DNA of 13,863 bases from contig JAUVTM010000029.1 of the NCBI GenBank assembly GCA_030601545.1, positions 1-13,863 on the forward strand, given 5' to 3'. Below, piece by piece: positions 6,474-13,855 of the stretch (positions are counted from its first letter, which is position 1; each line of letters starts with the position of its first letter). This DNA is from Syntrophobacterales bacterium. Its GTDB lineage: Bacteria > Desulfobacterota > Syntrophobacteria > BM002. Under the pieces are notes generated by a model. That model worked only from the letters and a program-made list of their open reading frames with translations, searched no databases and was not told where the DNA came from. The position numbers and the translations under genes are program-made.

Positions 6474-6578
6474 TCAGCGACCATCAAAGGCAATGGGCGG
6501 GCCGCACAGGCACAAAAGGCCCAGAAGGAGCAAAAGCCCCAGGCTAAGTAGACCGTCCCACTGCCGAGTAAATATCAT
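6474..6578 (-). CDS. leuL: leu operon leader peptide (attenuation)
   Basis: This 34-residue ORF starts at ATG 6578, with GAGG five bases upstream, and ends at TGA 6476-6474. It contains 11 leucines clustered as LLSLGLLLLLGLLCL (residues 10-24). The five-codon run CTT TTG CTC CTT CTG is the expected sensor of charged tRNA-Leu. The end of the ORF (Pro28-Ile29-Ala30 codons) holds GCCCATTGCC, complementary at nine of ten bases to the 5' arm of the terminator that follows. A GGGCC at Gly20-Leu21 can pair with GGCCC at Gly26-Pro27, giving the 1:2 hairpin of the classical model. A ribosome stalled on Leu codons would free the antiterminator; rapid translation would let the terminator form. A functional small membrane peptide is a less likely reading. 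The symbol is by analogy with enteric leuL; the sequence is not homologous in detail. Confidence 0.82.
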   Translation of the reverse strand: MIFTRQWDGLLSLGLLLLLGLLCLCGPPIAFDGR

Positions 6579-6607
6579 CCTTGCCTCGTTAGGTTTCGTT
6601 AAGTCCT

Positions 6608-6638
6608 ATTATATAGCTTAATAGTTCAATATTTTCAA
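6608..6638 (-). promoter_or_regulatory. leu promoter
   Basis: On the - strand TTGAAA (6638-6633) is followed after 17 bases by TATATA (6615-6610), overlapping a perfect TATAAT (6613-6608, 19-base spacing). It lies about 30 bases before the leader-peptide start, in A/T-rich DNA between the fusion gene and the leader, and would drive the leader and leuA. Confidence 0.65.
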
Positions 6639-6712
6639 TAGGAAAATGCAAGTGCGTCCGTGGTCCGTTGATTGTTGTTCAAACACCCCCAAGGTCCAGA
6701 CGAACGTAGTAA

Positions 6713-9700
6713 TCAGTCAGCAACCGCAAACTCCAAAGGCTTCTTTAGATCGTCCAATGTTAGCATGCCGCTAGAGTTTTTCTCTGTGTAAGGCCACTGC
6801 AGGCCGCCTTCTTCCAGGCGGTCATACGTTAGCCCTTCGTAGAAGGGCACCACCGTGATGATTTCCTGGTAAACAGACTGGGCATCAGCGTATGAGGTTC
6901 CAGTATCTAATTGGTTTAGAAGATCGGCGAGAATGCGCCAGTCGGGGAGCGGACCATCAGGAGCGGTCAGAGCCGGCCTGAGTTTCTGGGTTCTTCGCTC
7001 TGTGTTGGTAAGAGTGCCCTCCTGCTCTGTAAATCCCGTGGAAGGCAGAACCACATCCGCCAGTTCACCGCTCTGGGTAAGGAACATGTCCTGTACAACG
7101 AGAAATTCAACCTGTTTCAGGGCCTCCTGAATTTTCTCCCTTTCAGGTTCGGTGGCGATGGGATTTTCTCCCATGAGAAAGAGGCCCTTAACTTTGTTCT
7201 GATGAGCGGATTCAATTGTTTCTCTGTAACTAAAGCCCGGGCTGTCGGGTAACTGACCGGACCATACGTTGCTGAAGCGATCATTGCCTTGCAGATCTGA
7301 TACGCTTACATGGCCAGGGTAGCAAGAAGGACTCATTCCCATATCCATTGCTCCCTGTGCATTAATATGACGATACAGCGGATAGATTCCACTATGTGGC
7401 TGCCCCAAGCGTCCGGTGAGCATAGCCAAGTTAGCTATGGCCTCGACCTTCCTGGCGCCCCTAGCATCAGCAGTAAAATCTTCTGAGTAGACAAAGGCGA
7501 CAGACGTAGCGCTTGCAAGGGCTCGGACGATCTCCTCAAAGGTGCTTGGCAGAATGTCGGCTCGAGCCACTGTCTCTAAATGGTCCACCTGGGCCAGGGA
7601 TTTTTCGAGGGTCTCGATACCGTTTGTATTGGCAGCCACAAAGTCCTTATCATAGAGGTTCAATTCAAGCAGCAGTTTGATAAGGCTTTGGAGAAAGTCG
7701 AGTTTGTTTTCTTTGGGAATGATAAAAGCAGGTTCGGCGAATCTACCCAGCTCTACTTCAGCGGAGCTCAAGGTAATGAGTCGGTTGCCGTGGGTCCGGC
7801 TGGCTCTCCGCAGGGCTGTGGCAACTATGGGATTGTTTTCTTCGATCAGGTTACCCAGTGCGAAGATGACTTCCGCCTTTTCAATCTCACTCAAAGAACT
7901 GGTCATGGCTCCTGTGCCCAGCGTTTTGGCGAGACCTGTCAAGGTGGCCTGATGAGATTGGCCTCCCGGGTAATCCAGGTTGTTGCATCCCAGTTGAGCA
8001 CGAAAGATCTTTTGCAGCAAGTAATTGGCCTCATTGGTGGCTCGCGGAGAACCTATGGCTGCTAGAGAACGTGGACCGTGCTCCTCTTGCAGTCGCTTCA
8101 ATTCAGTGGCCACCCGCTCTAAGGCCTCATCCCAGCTGGCCTCCACCAGTTTTCCGTCTCTTTTTACCAGGGGAGCTTTGAGCCGCTCAGGGCTCGACAG
8201 ATAGTCAAAGCTGTCAAACCGGCCCTGACGGCAGGTGTGCCCATAACTTGGCGCTGCTGAGAGTCGGGTGGTCACAGTAAAGAGCTTATCTCCCTTGAGG
8301 TTCAGCACCAGATTGCAACCACAGCCGCAGTGGGGGCAGAAGGTCTCCACCTGCTCATAATCAAGTGGACCGGGTTGGCCCTCACTGATTCGTTCCTCCA
8401 AGGCCCCGGTGGGGCACAGATCCAGGCACAGGCCGCAAGAGACACAGTTGGTATTGAAAGTGGGAGTATCCTCAAAGTCAATGGCATCAGAACATTGGAA
8501 GTAGGAGCACGCTTCGTAGCACTGTCGACAGCGAATGCACTTGTTGGGATCCAAAGCGATGAACTGGTGGGAGTCGCGAAGCGAGATTTCGTCCAGAGCT
8601 ATCTGAGGCATGAGACGGGTGGTGGTTTCTACCCCGAACTCAAAGGCGAACCTGCGAAGTCTGCAGTCGAAAGCATCCATGCACCCACAGGCAAGACAGC
8701 GATCAGCTTCTCTCATGGCGCTTTCTTCTGAGAGACCCAACTCGATCTGGTCGTTGCTCTTGATGCGCACACTCGGCTCCAGTTCAGGCATGAGCTCGCG
8801 AGAGGCTGAGGTAATCCTGGTGGTAAACTGTTCCTTCTCAATGGCTTCCAGATCCCCTTTCAAGATGTTAAATGGCTTGGCTTCGCCATGCACCTCTTGG
8901 TTGCGCAGATAGAGGTGTATGGCCATTGCCGCCTTGCGACCGTCAGCCAGAGCTCCCACCGCGGTTTCAGGGCCACGATAGACGTCACCGCCGGTGAAAA
9001 CACCGTCTAGACCGGTGTACAAGCTGTCCGAATCAGCACCGAAGGTATTCCACCGGGTGGTGGGAATTCCCTCGACAGCTTTGTCGGATTCCACCGGGGA
9101 GAGATCGGGGAATTGACCGATGGCGGCGATCACCATATCAGTGGGGATTAAGGTTTCAGAACCTTCCATGGGCACCGGTCGACGCCTGCCGCTGGCGTCC
9201 GGCTCACCCAACTCCATCTTCACATACTCCAGTTTTTCCACTTTGCCATTGCTTCCAAAGAGCCGGACAGGTGCGGCCAAGAAATGAAACCGGACTCCCT
9301 CTTCCTCCGCACCATGGATCTCTTCAGGGCTGGCGGGCATCTCATCACGGGAGCGTCTGTAAATTATGGTTACAGTATCTGCACCCATGCGCACACTATT
9401 GCGGGCCGCGTCGATGGCAACATTCCCACCACCGATAATGGCTATGTTTTTGCCAATGTCAACTGGCTTGTCGAGAGTAAGATCAACAAGAAAGTCCACA
9501 CCAGACCAGACACCCTGGAGATCTTCACCCACTATGCCTAGTTTTCGCGTATCCCAAGCGCCGATAGCAAGCAGAAAGGCGTCATATCCTTCTTGTCTCA
9601 GGGATTCTATGGTAAAGTCTTCTCCCCACTTGACCTCCAGTTTTACTTCAATGTTGCCCAACTCCAGAATACCGTCAATCTCCCAATCCAGGATCTTCTT

Positions 9701-10429
9701 GGGTAAACGATATTCGGGAATACCGTAGCGGAGCATGCCACCTAGCGCAGGCATGGCATCAAAAATGGTGCTGCCATGTCCCAGACGACGGAGATAATGG
9801 GCTGCCGAAAGGCCTGCAGGCCCACCACCTATGATGGCCACTTTGCGTCCAGAGAACTCTGCCAGAGGGGGAGGGTTTCGTTTTCCTGAGTGCATTTCGT
9901 AGTCGGCTACAAAACGCTTGAGATGATTGATATTGATGGGTTCTTCTACCAAGGTGCGGTTGCATTTGTATTCGCAGAAATGAGGGCAGACCCGACCAAT
10001 GGTGAGTGGCATGGGAAGACGCTCTCGGATGAGCTTGAGCGCCTCAATGTACTGGCCCTGGGAGATGAGGGCAATATATCCCTGAATGTCGATGCCGGCA
10101 GGACAGGTCAGTTGACAGGGGGCAATACAGTCACCATAGTGTTCCTTGAGGAGGAGTTCGAGCATGAGCTTACGAGTCTGCTGAATCTCCTCCGAGTCAG
10201 TGGTTACCACCATTCCTTCTTGGACTTTAGTACTGCAGGAGGCCTGGAAGTGTGGTTCCCCTTCCACCTGAACCACGCAGAGGCGACAACTTTCTATGGG
10301 TTTAAGGACTTCGTTGTAGCAGAGTGTAGGAATGTAAATGTTGTTTTGCCTGGCGACCTGTAAAACGGTGCTCCCTGCTTCGGCTTCTACTCCTTGCCCG
10401 TTGATGGTTAGTTGGATTTTCTCGTCCAT
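6713..10429 (-). CDS. Iron-sulfur flavoprotein / NuoG-formate-dehydrogenase-like fusion with Ser at the metal-ligand site
   Basis: This is a 1238-residue cytoplasmic oxidoreductase. ATG 10429 has GAGGG a few bases upstream. Domains in order are as follows. A NuoG-type 2Fe-2S ferredoxin (1-80; C37, C48, C51, C65). A Fer4_20/GltD-type cluster segment (H97, C101, C105, C109; C148, C152, C156). A GltD-like FAD/NAD(P) module (195-510; GGGPAG 201-206, GGGNVA 333-338). A Cys-rich linker (C578-C589). A double 4Fe-4S ferredoxin (C631-C641, C662-C672). A molybdopterin-oxidoreductase Fe4S4 segment (C698, C701, C705, C733) and fold (740-1210). At the site where formate dehydrogenases carry Sec/Cys followed by His, this protein has Ser825-His826 (codon TCT). 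It ends after GGLQWP without the C-terminal molydopterin-binding domain. It therefore probably moves electrons between NAD(P)H and iron-sulfur clusters, like Geobacter SfrAB (SfrB GltD-like, SfrA NuoG-like), rather than oxidising formate. That function is inference. Confidence 0.85.
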   Translation of the reverse strand: MDEKIQLTINGQGVEAEAGSTVLQVARQNNIYIPTLCYNEVLKPIESCRLCVVQVEGEPHFQASCSTKVQEGMVVTTDSEEIQQTRKLMLELLLKEHYGDCIAPCQLTCPAGIDIQGYIALISQGQYIEALKLIRERLPMPLTIGRVCPHFCEYKCNRTLVEEPININHLKRFVADYEMHSGKRNPPPLAEFSGRKVAIIGGGPAGLSAAHYLRRLGHGSTIFDAMPALGGMLRYGIPEYRLPKKILDWEIDGILELGNIEVKLEVKWGEDFTIESLRQEGYDAFLLAIGAWDTRKLGIVGEDLQGVWSGVDFLVDLTLDKPVDIGKNIAIIGGGNVAIDAARNSVRMGADTVTIIYRRSRDEMPASPEEIHGAEEEGVRFHFLAAPVRLFGSNGKVEKLEYVKMELGEPDASGRRRPVPMEGSETLIPTDMVIAAIGQFPDLSPVESDKAVEGIPTTRWNTFGADSDSLYTGLDGVFTGGDVYRGPETAVGALADGRKAAMAIHLYLRNQEVHGEAKPFNILKGDLEAIEKEQFTTRITSASRELMPELEPSVRIKSNDQIELGLSEESAMREADRCLACGCMDAFDCRLRRFAFEFGVETTTRLMPQIALDEISLRDSHQFIALDPNKCIRCRQCYEACSYFQCSDAIDFEDTPTFNTNCVSCGLCLDLCPTGALEERISEGQPGPLDYEQVETFCPHCGCGCNLVLNLKGDKLFTVTTRLSAAPSYGHTCRQGRFDSFDYLSSPERLKAPLVKRDGKLVEASWDEALERVATELKRLQEEHGPRSLAAIGSPRATNEANYLLQKIFRAQLGCNNLDYPGGQSHQATLTGLAKTLGTGAMTSSLSEIEKAEVIFALGNLIEENNPIVATALRRASRTHGNRLITLSSAEVELGRFAEPAFIIPKENKLDFLQSLIKLLLELNLYDKDFVAANTNGIETLEKSLAQVDHLETVARADILPSTFEEIVRALASATSVAFVYSEDFTADARGARKVEAIANLAMLTGRLGQPHSGIYPLYRHINAQGAMDMGMSPSCYPGHVSVSDLQGNDRFSNVWSGQLPDSPGFSYRETIESAHQNKVKGLFLMGENPIATEPEREKIQEALKQVEFLVVQDMFLTQSGELADVVLPSTGFTEQEGTLTNTERRTQKLRPALTAPDGPLPDWRILADLLNQLDTGTSYADAQSVYQEIITVVPFYEGLTYDRLEEGGLQWPYTEKNSSGMLTLDDLKKPLEFAVAD

Positions 10430-10602
10430 GAATTCCCTCTTTTAGTCCAGTCAGTGCTTAGGGCCATAAGACAATCTTCAGCATCATGGGGAACCGTTCC
10501 CATGGAGTTGCTGCAGAGATTCCATCCGGCTTTACTGGCCTGCTCGGCCACAGGTAGGAAAAATGGATTTGTACATATAGCACACATTTTTTCAAGAGTC
10601 AT
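10408..10602 (-). CDS. Doubtful small Cys-containing protein upstream of the fusion gene
   Basis: This is an open frame of 64 residues whose end overlaps the fusion gene start by 22 bases. Its early part contains CAICTNPFFLPVAEQASKAGW, then LCSNSMGTVPHDAEDCL, which reads like a real, possibly metal-binding small protein (C-x2-C, C, H-x4-C). No ribosome binding site is seen before ATG 10602 or ATG 10587, and a stop closes the frame eight codons upstream. It may be a translationally coupled leader gene or a fortuitous frame. I do not recognise a family. Confidence 0.3.
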   Translation of the reverse strand: MTLEKMCAICTNPFFLPVAEQASKAGWNLCSNSMGTVPHDAEDCLMALSTDWTKRGNSWTRKSN

Positions 10603-10703
10603 TAGCTTTGTGAATTTTAGGACTTACTGTGATGAGATAATGTACTCATTCCTCATCGATAAGGATTATGTTTTTGCAGTGTATTCATCGGGGCCAGAGC
10701 TAC

Positions 10704-10904
10704 TCAGGGAACAAGGTAGATAGAGAACCAGAAAGCGATGATTACTTCAATGGAAAAAATCACGAAGAAAAGAATGTATTTGGAGACGGGAAAATCTTCA
10801 AAAATCTTGTTAGCTTTCTGCAAAAAACCAGCGCCTACAGGCGAGGCGTACATCCTGAAGGGATCATCGGATCTGGTGCTTTGCCCAGGTGTCGGACCGG
10901 CCAT
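10704..10904 (-). CDS. Small single-pass membrane protein, unknown function
   Basis: This is a 66-residue protein. The ATG at 10904 is preferred to the longer frame from 10952, because AAGGAG lies six bases upstream (CAAGGAGCACAAAATG). The N-terminal 25 residues are polar and Pro/Gly-rich (MAGPTPGQSTRSDDPFRMY), followed by ASPVGAGFLQKANKIFEDFPVSK. The C-terminus is one hydrophobic helix (YILFFVIFSIEVIIAFWFSIYLV) ending at the stop, so it is probably C-tail anchored with the N-terminus in the cytoplasm. It is the first gene of the - strand unit leading to the fusion flavoprotein and faces the nuo operon divergently. A membrane-docking or assembly role for the neighbouring redox proteins is conceivable but unproven. 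I recognise no family. Confidence 0.6.
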   Translation of the reverse strand: MAGPTPGQSTRSDDPFRMYASPVGAGFLQKANKIFEDFPVSKYILFFVIFSIEVIIAFWFSIYLVP

Positions 10905-11045
10905 TTTGTGCTCCTTGTCGGCTGAAATGAGTGAGCTAAAACCGCTGACCATTTGGACAGACCGGGTTCACAATCGACAAAAAATCAGCTCGTGCAACAG
11001 GGACTCTCGTCAGCTTGTGAATAATATCATTTTTTCCAGCGAGGA

Positions 11046-11074
11046 ACTATAACCTTTTTCATTTCATTGTACAA
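11046..11074 (-). promoter_or_regulatory. Candidate promoter for the small membrane protein / fusion unit
   Basis: On the - strand TTGTAC (11074-11069), a 17-base spacer and TATAGT (11051-11046) point toward the gene starting at 10904. The -10 matches five of six consensus positions, the -35 only three. Tentative. Confidence 0.3.
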
Positions 11075-11270
11075 GAGGAATTTCATCAGAAATTACCCCA
11101 TTTTTTCTAGCGTTACAGCATTGAGGTACATCAGCGTGACCAACCCCATCTGCGCCCGAAAACTCTATGAACATAGCCCGAACGGCTGTCTTTATATACG
11201 AGTACCTCAGGACTGGAAAAGCTCTCGCACAGGTATTTATTCGATGCATGAGAAAATTACTCTTTTTACC

Positions 11271-11299
11271 TTGACGGTCGTAGCCATATCTGTTACAAA
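11271..11299 (+). promoter_or_regulatory. Candidate promoter of the nuo operon
   Basis: TTGACG (11271-11276), a 17-base spacer and TACAAA (11294-11299) lie about 130 bases before nuoA on the same strand. The -35 matches five of six and the -10 four of six. It would give an untranslated leader of about 120 bases. Confidence 0.4.
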
Positions 11300-11427
11300 A
11301 CACCTCGTTTGTGATAATCATCACCAAGTGTTTTTCTCCCACCTCATTCTCGTTCACAGAACAAAGTGGCAACATTTGCGGCTGTTGTGCTTGCCGGTGG
11401 CCTTGCCCACCAAAGAGTTGAGAATAT

Positions 11428-11811
11428 ATGATGACCGCGCAAGCCTTACACGACTTTGTTTACGTGGGAGCGTTCTTGTTGGTCGCTGCGCTCTTTGCGG
11501 TATCGCCGATCATTGCTTCCTGGTTGATTGGCGGCCGAAGCGTCGGGGTTAAGCGGGCAGAGACCTATGAGAGCGGCATGCCCGCAATTGGCAGCGCTTG
11601 GATACAGTTCAGCGTTGCTTATTATATCTACGCCCTCATCTTTCTTGCCTTCGACGTGGACGTTCTCTTCCTCTTTCCCGTAGCTCTGGCATACAACAAG
11701 GGATTTTTCATTCGCGACTTCATCGAGATCGTTATCTTCATCGGTATTCTGTCTCTGGCCATTGTCTACGCTTGGCGTAAAGGAGTTTTCACTTGGCAGA
11801 AAAGGAGATAG
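11428..11811 (+). CDS. nuoA: NADH-quinone oxidoreductase subunit A
   Basis: This 127-residue membrane subunit of respiratory complex I sits at the junction of the membrane and peripheral arms. Three hydrophobic helices are visible: about 9-34 (DFVYVGAFLLVAALFAVSPII), 60-84 and 92-114 (IEIVIFIGILSLAIVYAW). The conserved loop KRAETYESGMPAIGSAWIQFSVAYYIYA includes the near-invariant YE(S/C)G motif; the usual Cys of ECG is Ser here. FDVDVLFLFP carries the conserved acidic residues of helix 2. ATG 11428 and ATG 11431 are both possible; the ribosome binding site is weak (GAG around 11417). First gene of nuoABCD; nuoB starts inside its end. Confidence 0.93.
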   Translation: MMTAQALHDFVYVGAFLLVAALFAVSPIIASWLIGGRSVGVKRAETYESGMPAIGSAWIQFSVAYYIYALIFLAFDVDVLFLFPVALAYNKGFFIRDFIEIVIFIGILSLAIVYAWRKGVFTWQKRR

Positions 11812-12317
11812 CCCCTGGCGCCCGCGTGCAACTCGCGGTTGTAGAAGAGGTACTCAACCTGTGTAGGGCCAATTCCCTCTGGCCCATGACCTTTGGCCTG
11901 GCCTGTTGCGCCATTGAGATGATGGCAGCCGGGGCCAGCCGTTTTGACTTGGATCGCTTTGGCGCTGGGGTCTTTCGCCCTTCGCCCCGGCAGTCGGATT
12001 TGATGATCGTAGCGGGCACCATCTCCAAAAAAATGGCCCCCATCATAGTCACCCTTTGGGAGCAGATGCCAGCGCCCAAATGGTGCATTGCCATGGGCAA
12101 CTGTGCAATTTCCGGGGGGCCGTTCGAGTATGAAGGTCAATATGCCATTGTGCCGGGGGCTGACCTCATCGTACCGGTGGATGTTTACGTGCCCGGGTGT
12201 CCACCTCGACCCGAGGGGTTAATTCAGGGATTTCTGGCTTTAGAGGACTTAATCACCAAAGGCGAAAAACGAAATGTCCTTAGAAGATTTAAAAGAAGAA
12301 TTGTCAAAAGTCGTTGA
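11793..12317 (+). CDS. nuoB: NADH-quinone oxidoreductase subunit B
   Basis: This 174-residue peripheral-arm subunit carries the terminal 4Fe-4S cluster N2, which passes electrons to quinone. The ligands are visible: tandem C38-C39 in FGLACCAIEMM, C104 in GNCAISGG and C136 in PGCPPRPE. RFDLDRFGAGVFRPSPRQSDLMIVAGTI is typical of the family. The start is taken as TTG 11793, because AAAGGAG ends seven bases upstream, inside nuoA. No later ATG leaves the N-terminal helix intact. It overlaps nuoA by 19 bases and nuoC by 44, so translational coupling is likely. The C-terminal basic tail (KRNVLRRFKRRIVKSR) is encoded within the nuoC overlap. Confidence 0.93.
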   Translation: MAEKEIAPGARVQLAVVEEVLNLCRANSLWPMTFGLACCAIEMMAAGASRFDLDRFGAGVFRPSPRQSDLMIVAGTISKKMAPIIVTLWEQMPAPKWCIAMGNCAISGGPFEYEGQYAIVPGADLIVPVDVYVPGCPPRPEGLIQGFLALEDLITKGEKRNVLRRFKRRIVKSR

Positions 12318-12747
12318 ACCGGGGGACATGGTCCCGCGGGATTATGAAAAAGACGGCTGCTTATTGGAAATAAAGGCCAGGGCCGATCAGGTGGAGGCTG
12401 TGGCCAAAGCAGCCCGCGCGGCCGACTGTTTTCTGGAATCAATCACTGCGGTGGATTTTACCAACGGTCCTCAGATCATCTACCAGTTCAACTCGTGCAC
12501 AAGTATCTCCCGGGTGCTGGTGCGAGTACAACTGTCCAGAAATGAATCGGTGGTCTCCATCGGCAGCATTTACGACGCGGCTCTCTGGTATGAGCGGGAA
12601 GTGTTCGAGTTTTTTGGGATTCATTTTGACAACCATCCAGACCTACGTCGGCTTCTCCTCCCGGAGGACGCTGACTTTTACCCGCTCTTGAAAGATTACG
12701 GCAAGGTCCACGCCTTCAGAAGCACGGAAGAGATCTATGGCGAATGA
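12274..12747 (+). CDS. nuoC: NADH-quinone oxidoreductase subunit C
   Basis: This 157-residue peripheral-arm subunit (30-kDa subunit family) has the signature WYEREVFEFFGIHFDNHPDLRRLLLPED near residues 109-136. The preceding core (CFLESITAVDFTNGPQIIYQFNSC, SRVLVRVQLSRNESVVSIGSIYDAA) follows the family pattern. It is a separate gene, not fused to nuoD as in enterobacteria. The start lies 44 bases inside nuoB, with only a weak AAAGGCG before the ATG, suggesting coupling to nuoB translation. It is at the short end of the family, ending soon after the signature. Confidence 0.92.
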   Translation: MSLEDLKEELSKVVEPGDMVPRDYEKDGCLLEIKARADQVEAVAKAARAADCFLESITAVDFTNGPQIIYQFNSCTSISRVLVRVQLSRNESVVSIGSIYDAALWYEREVFEFFGIHFDNHPDLRRLLLPEDADFYPLLKDYGKVHAFRSTEEIYGE

Positions 12748-13855
12748 GTTCCTTGAGCCCATAACTGAGCAAACCTTCTATCTGAACATGGGGCCACAGC
12801 ACCCTAGTACCCATGGGGTCTTGCGCCTTTTTCTCAAACTGGATGGGGAGTACATTGTTGAGGCAGACCCGATCATCGGCTACGGCCATCGTGGCCACGA
12901 GAAGATGGCGGAGAGCCACCTCTATGAACAATTTCTCCCCAACAGTTCACGGATGGACTACCTTGCAGGTCTGATTCTTAACCACGGCTACGTTGCCGCG
13001 GTAGAGAAGATGGCCGGCATTGAGGTGCCTCCACGAGCTGAGTACATCAGGGTGATCTGTGCCGAGCTCAATCGCATCTCCAGCCACCTGCTCTGGTTCG
13101 GCACCTATGTTATGGACCTGGGAGGCTTTACCCCGTTCCTCTACTGCTTCGATGATCGGGAGAACATCCTGGATATTCTGGACCGTGTCAGTGGCTCCCG
13201 TCTCACTTACAGTTACTGCCTTTTCGGTGGGGTGGCCAAGGATGTGGACGACGAATTCATCACTGCGACGAAGCAATTCGTTGAACGGCTGCGTAGTCGT
13301 TGGGATGACTATCATAATCTGGTTACCAAGAATGTAATTTTCATCCATCGAGCCAAGGATGTGGGGGTGATAAACCGGGAGCTTGCCCTGCGCTTCGGCT
13401 GCACCGGGCCGATTCTGCGAGCTGCTGGAGTGCCATATGACGTCCGTAAGGCTGAACCCTATTCGGTTTATTCGGAGCTGGATTTCGAGATTCCCACCGG
13501 CACCAAAGGGGACGCCCTCGATCGTTACATGGTCCGGTTGCAGGAGATGGAGCAAAGTTTACACATCATCGAACAGGCACTGGAGGGGTTGCCTGACGGG
13601 GCGATCAAAGCAGCGGTACCTCACAAGGTGAGACCGCCCCGGGGCGACTACTACTTCGCAGTGGAATCTGCCCGCGGTGCTGTGGGTTTCTATATTGTCA
13701 GCGACGGAACCTCCTATCCCTACCGACTCAAGGCCAGAGTTCCATCATATGGTAACCTGCAGGTTCTCACTGAGGTGCTGCCCGGAACCCTGGTAGCGGA
13801 TACCATTTCCATCTTGGGAAGCATCGATATCGTTGTACCTGAAGTAGATCGGTAG
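12737..13855 (+). CDS. nuoD: NADH-quinone oxidoreductase subunit D
   Basis: This 372-residue 49-kDa-type subunit forms the quinone-binding cavity with NuoB. It is complete, with TAG at 13853-13855. MGPQHPSTHGVLR near the N-terminus contains H26, and SRMDYLAG contains Y75. These have the same 49-residue spacing as the quinone-binding His38 and Tyr87 of Thermus Nqo4. GYGHRGHEKMAE, RAEYIRVICAELNRISSHLLWFG, FTPFLYCFDDRE, the 'LRFGCTGPILRAAGVPYDVRK' region, and the final DTISILGSIDIVVPEVDR are family hallmarks. It overlaps nuoC by 11 bases. The window ends 8 bases later; nuoH or further nuo genes are expected next. Confidence 0.95.
   Translation: MANEFLEPITEQTFYLNMGPQHPSTHGVLRLFLKLDGEYIVEADPIIGYGHRGHEKMAESHLYEQFLPNSSRMDYLAGLILNHGYVAAVEKMAGIEVPPRAEYIRVICAELNRISSHLLWFGTYVMDLGGFTPFLYCFDDRENILDILDRVSGSRLTYSYCLFGGVAKDVDDEFITATKQFVERLRSRWDDYHNLVTKNVIFIHRAKDVGVINRELALRFGCTGPILRAAGVPYDVRKAEPYSVYSELDFEIPTGTKGDALDRYMVRLQEMEQSLHIIEQALEGLPDGAIKAAVPHKVRPPRGDYYFAVESARGAVGFYIVSDGTSYPYRLKARVPSYGNLQVLTEVLPGTLVADTISILGSIDIVVPEVDR

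Larger units (their letters stand above)
10905..11427. other. Divergent control region between the fusion unit and the nuo operon
   Basis: These 523 bases are A/T-rich compared with the flanking genes and hold no ORF with a ribosome binding site. Two open frames (11064-11375 on - and 11067-11552 on +) look non-coding. The region holds candidate promoters in both directions (listed separately) and a small hairpin ggtgg/ccacc (11396-11411) just before nuoA. No terminator or known riboswitch is apparent. Confidence 0.5.

Noticed and set aside
7955..7957. Selenocysteine in the molybdopterin domain
   Set aside because: The codon at the expected position is TCT (Ser), not TGA, and no in-frame TGA interrupts the gene.
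7580..8065. Several long + strand frames opposite the 1238-residue fusion (also 8330-8731 and 9890-10363)
   Set aside because: They are antisense shadows of a gene whose domains and cysteine motifs are continuous through these positions.
10704..10904. Resemblance of GAGFLQKA plus a C-terminal TM helix to archaeal SecG/Sec61-beta
   Set aside because: The layout is similar but the match is only a few residues and the neighbours are clearly bacterial; I do not assign it.
11064..11552. Overlapping open frames on both strands in the nuo control region
   Set aside because: Neither has a ribosome binding site or protein-like composition; the + frame also runs into nuoA in another frame.
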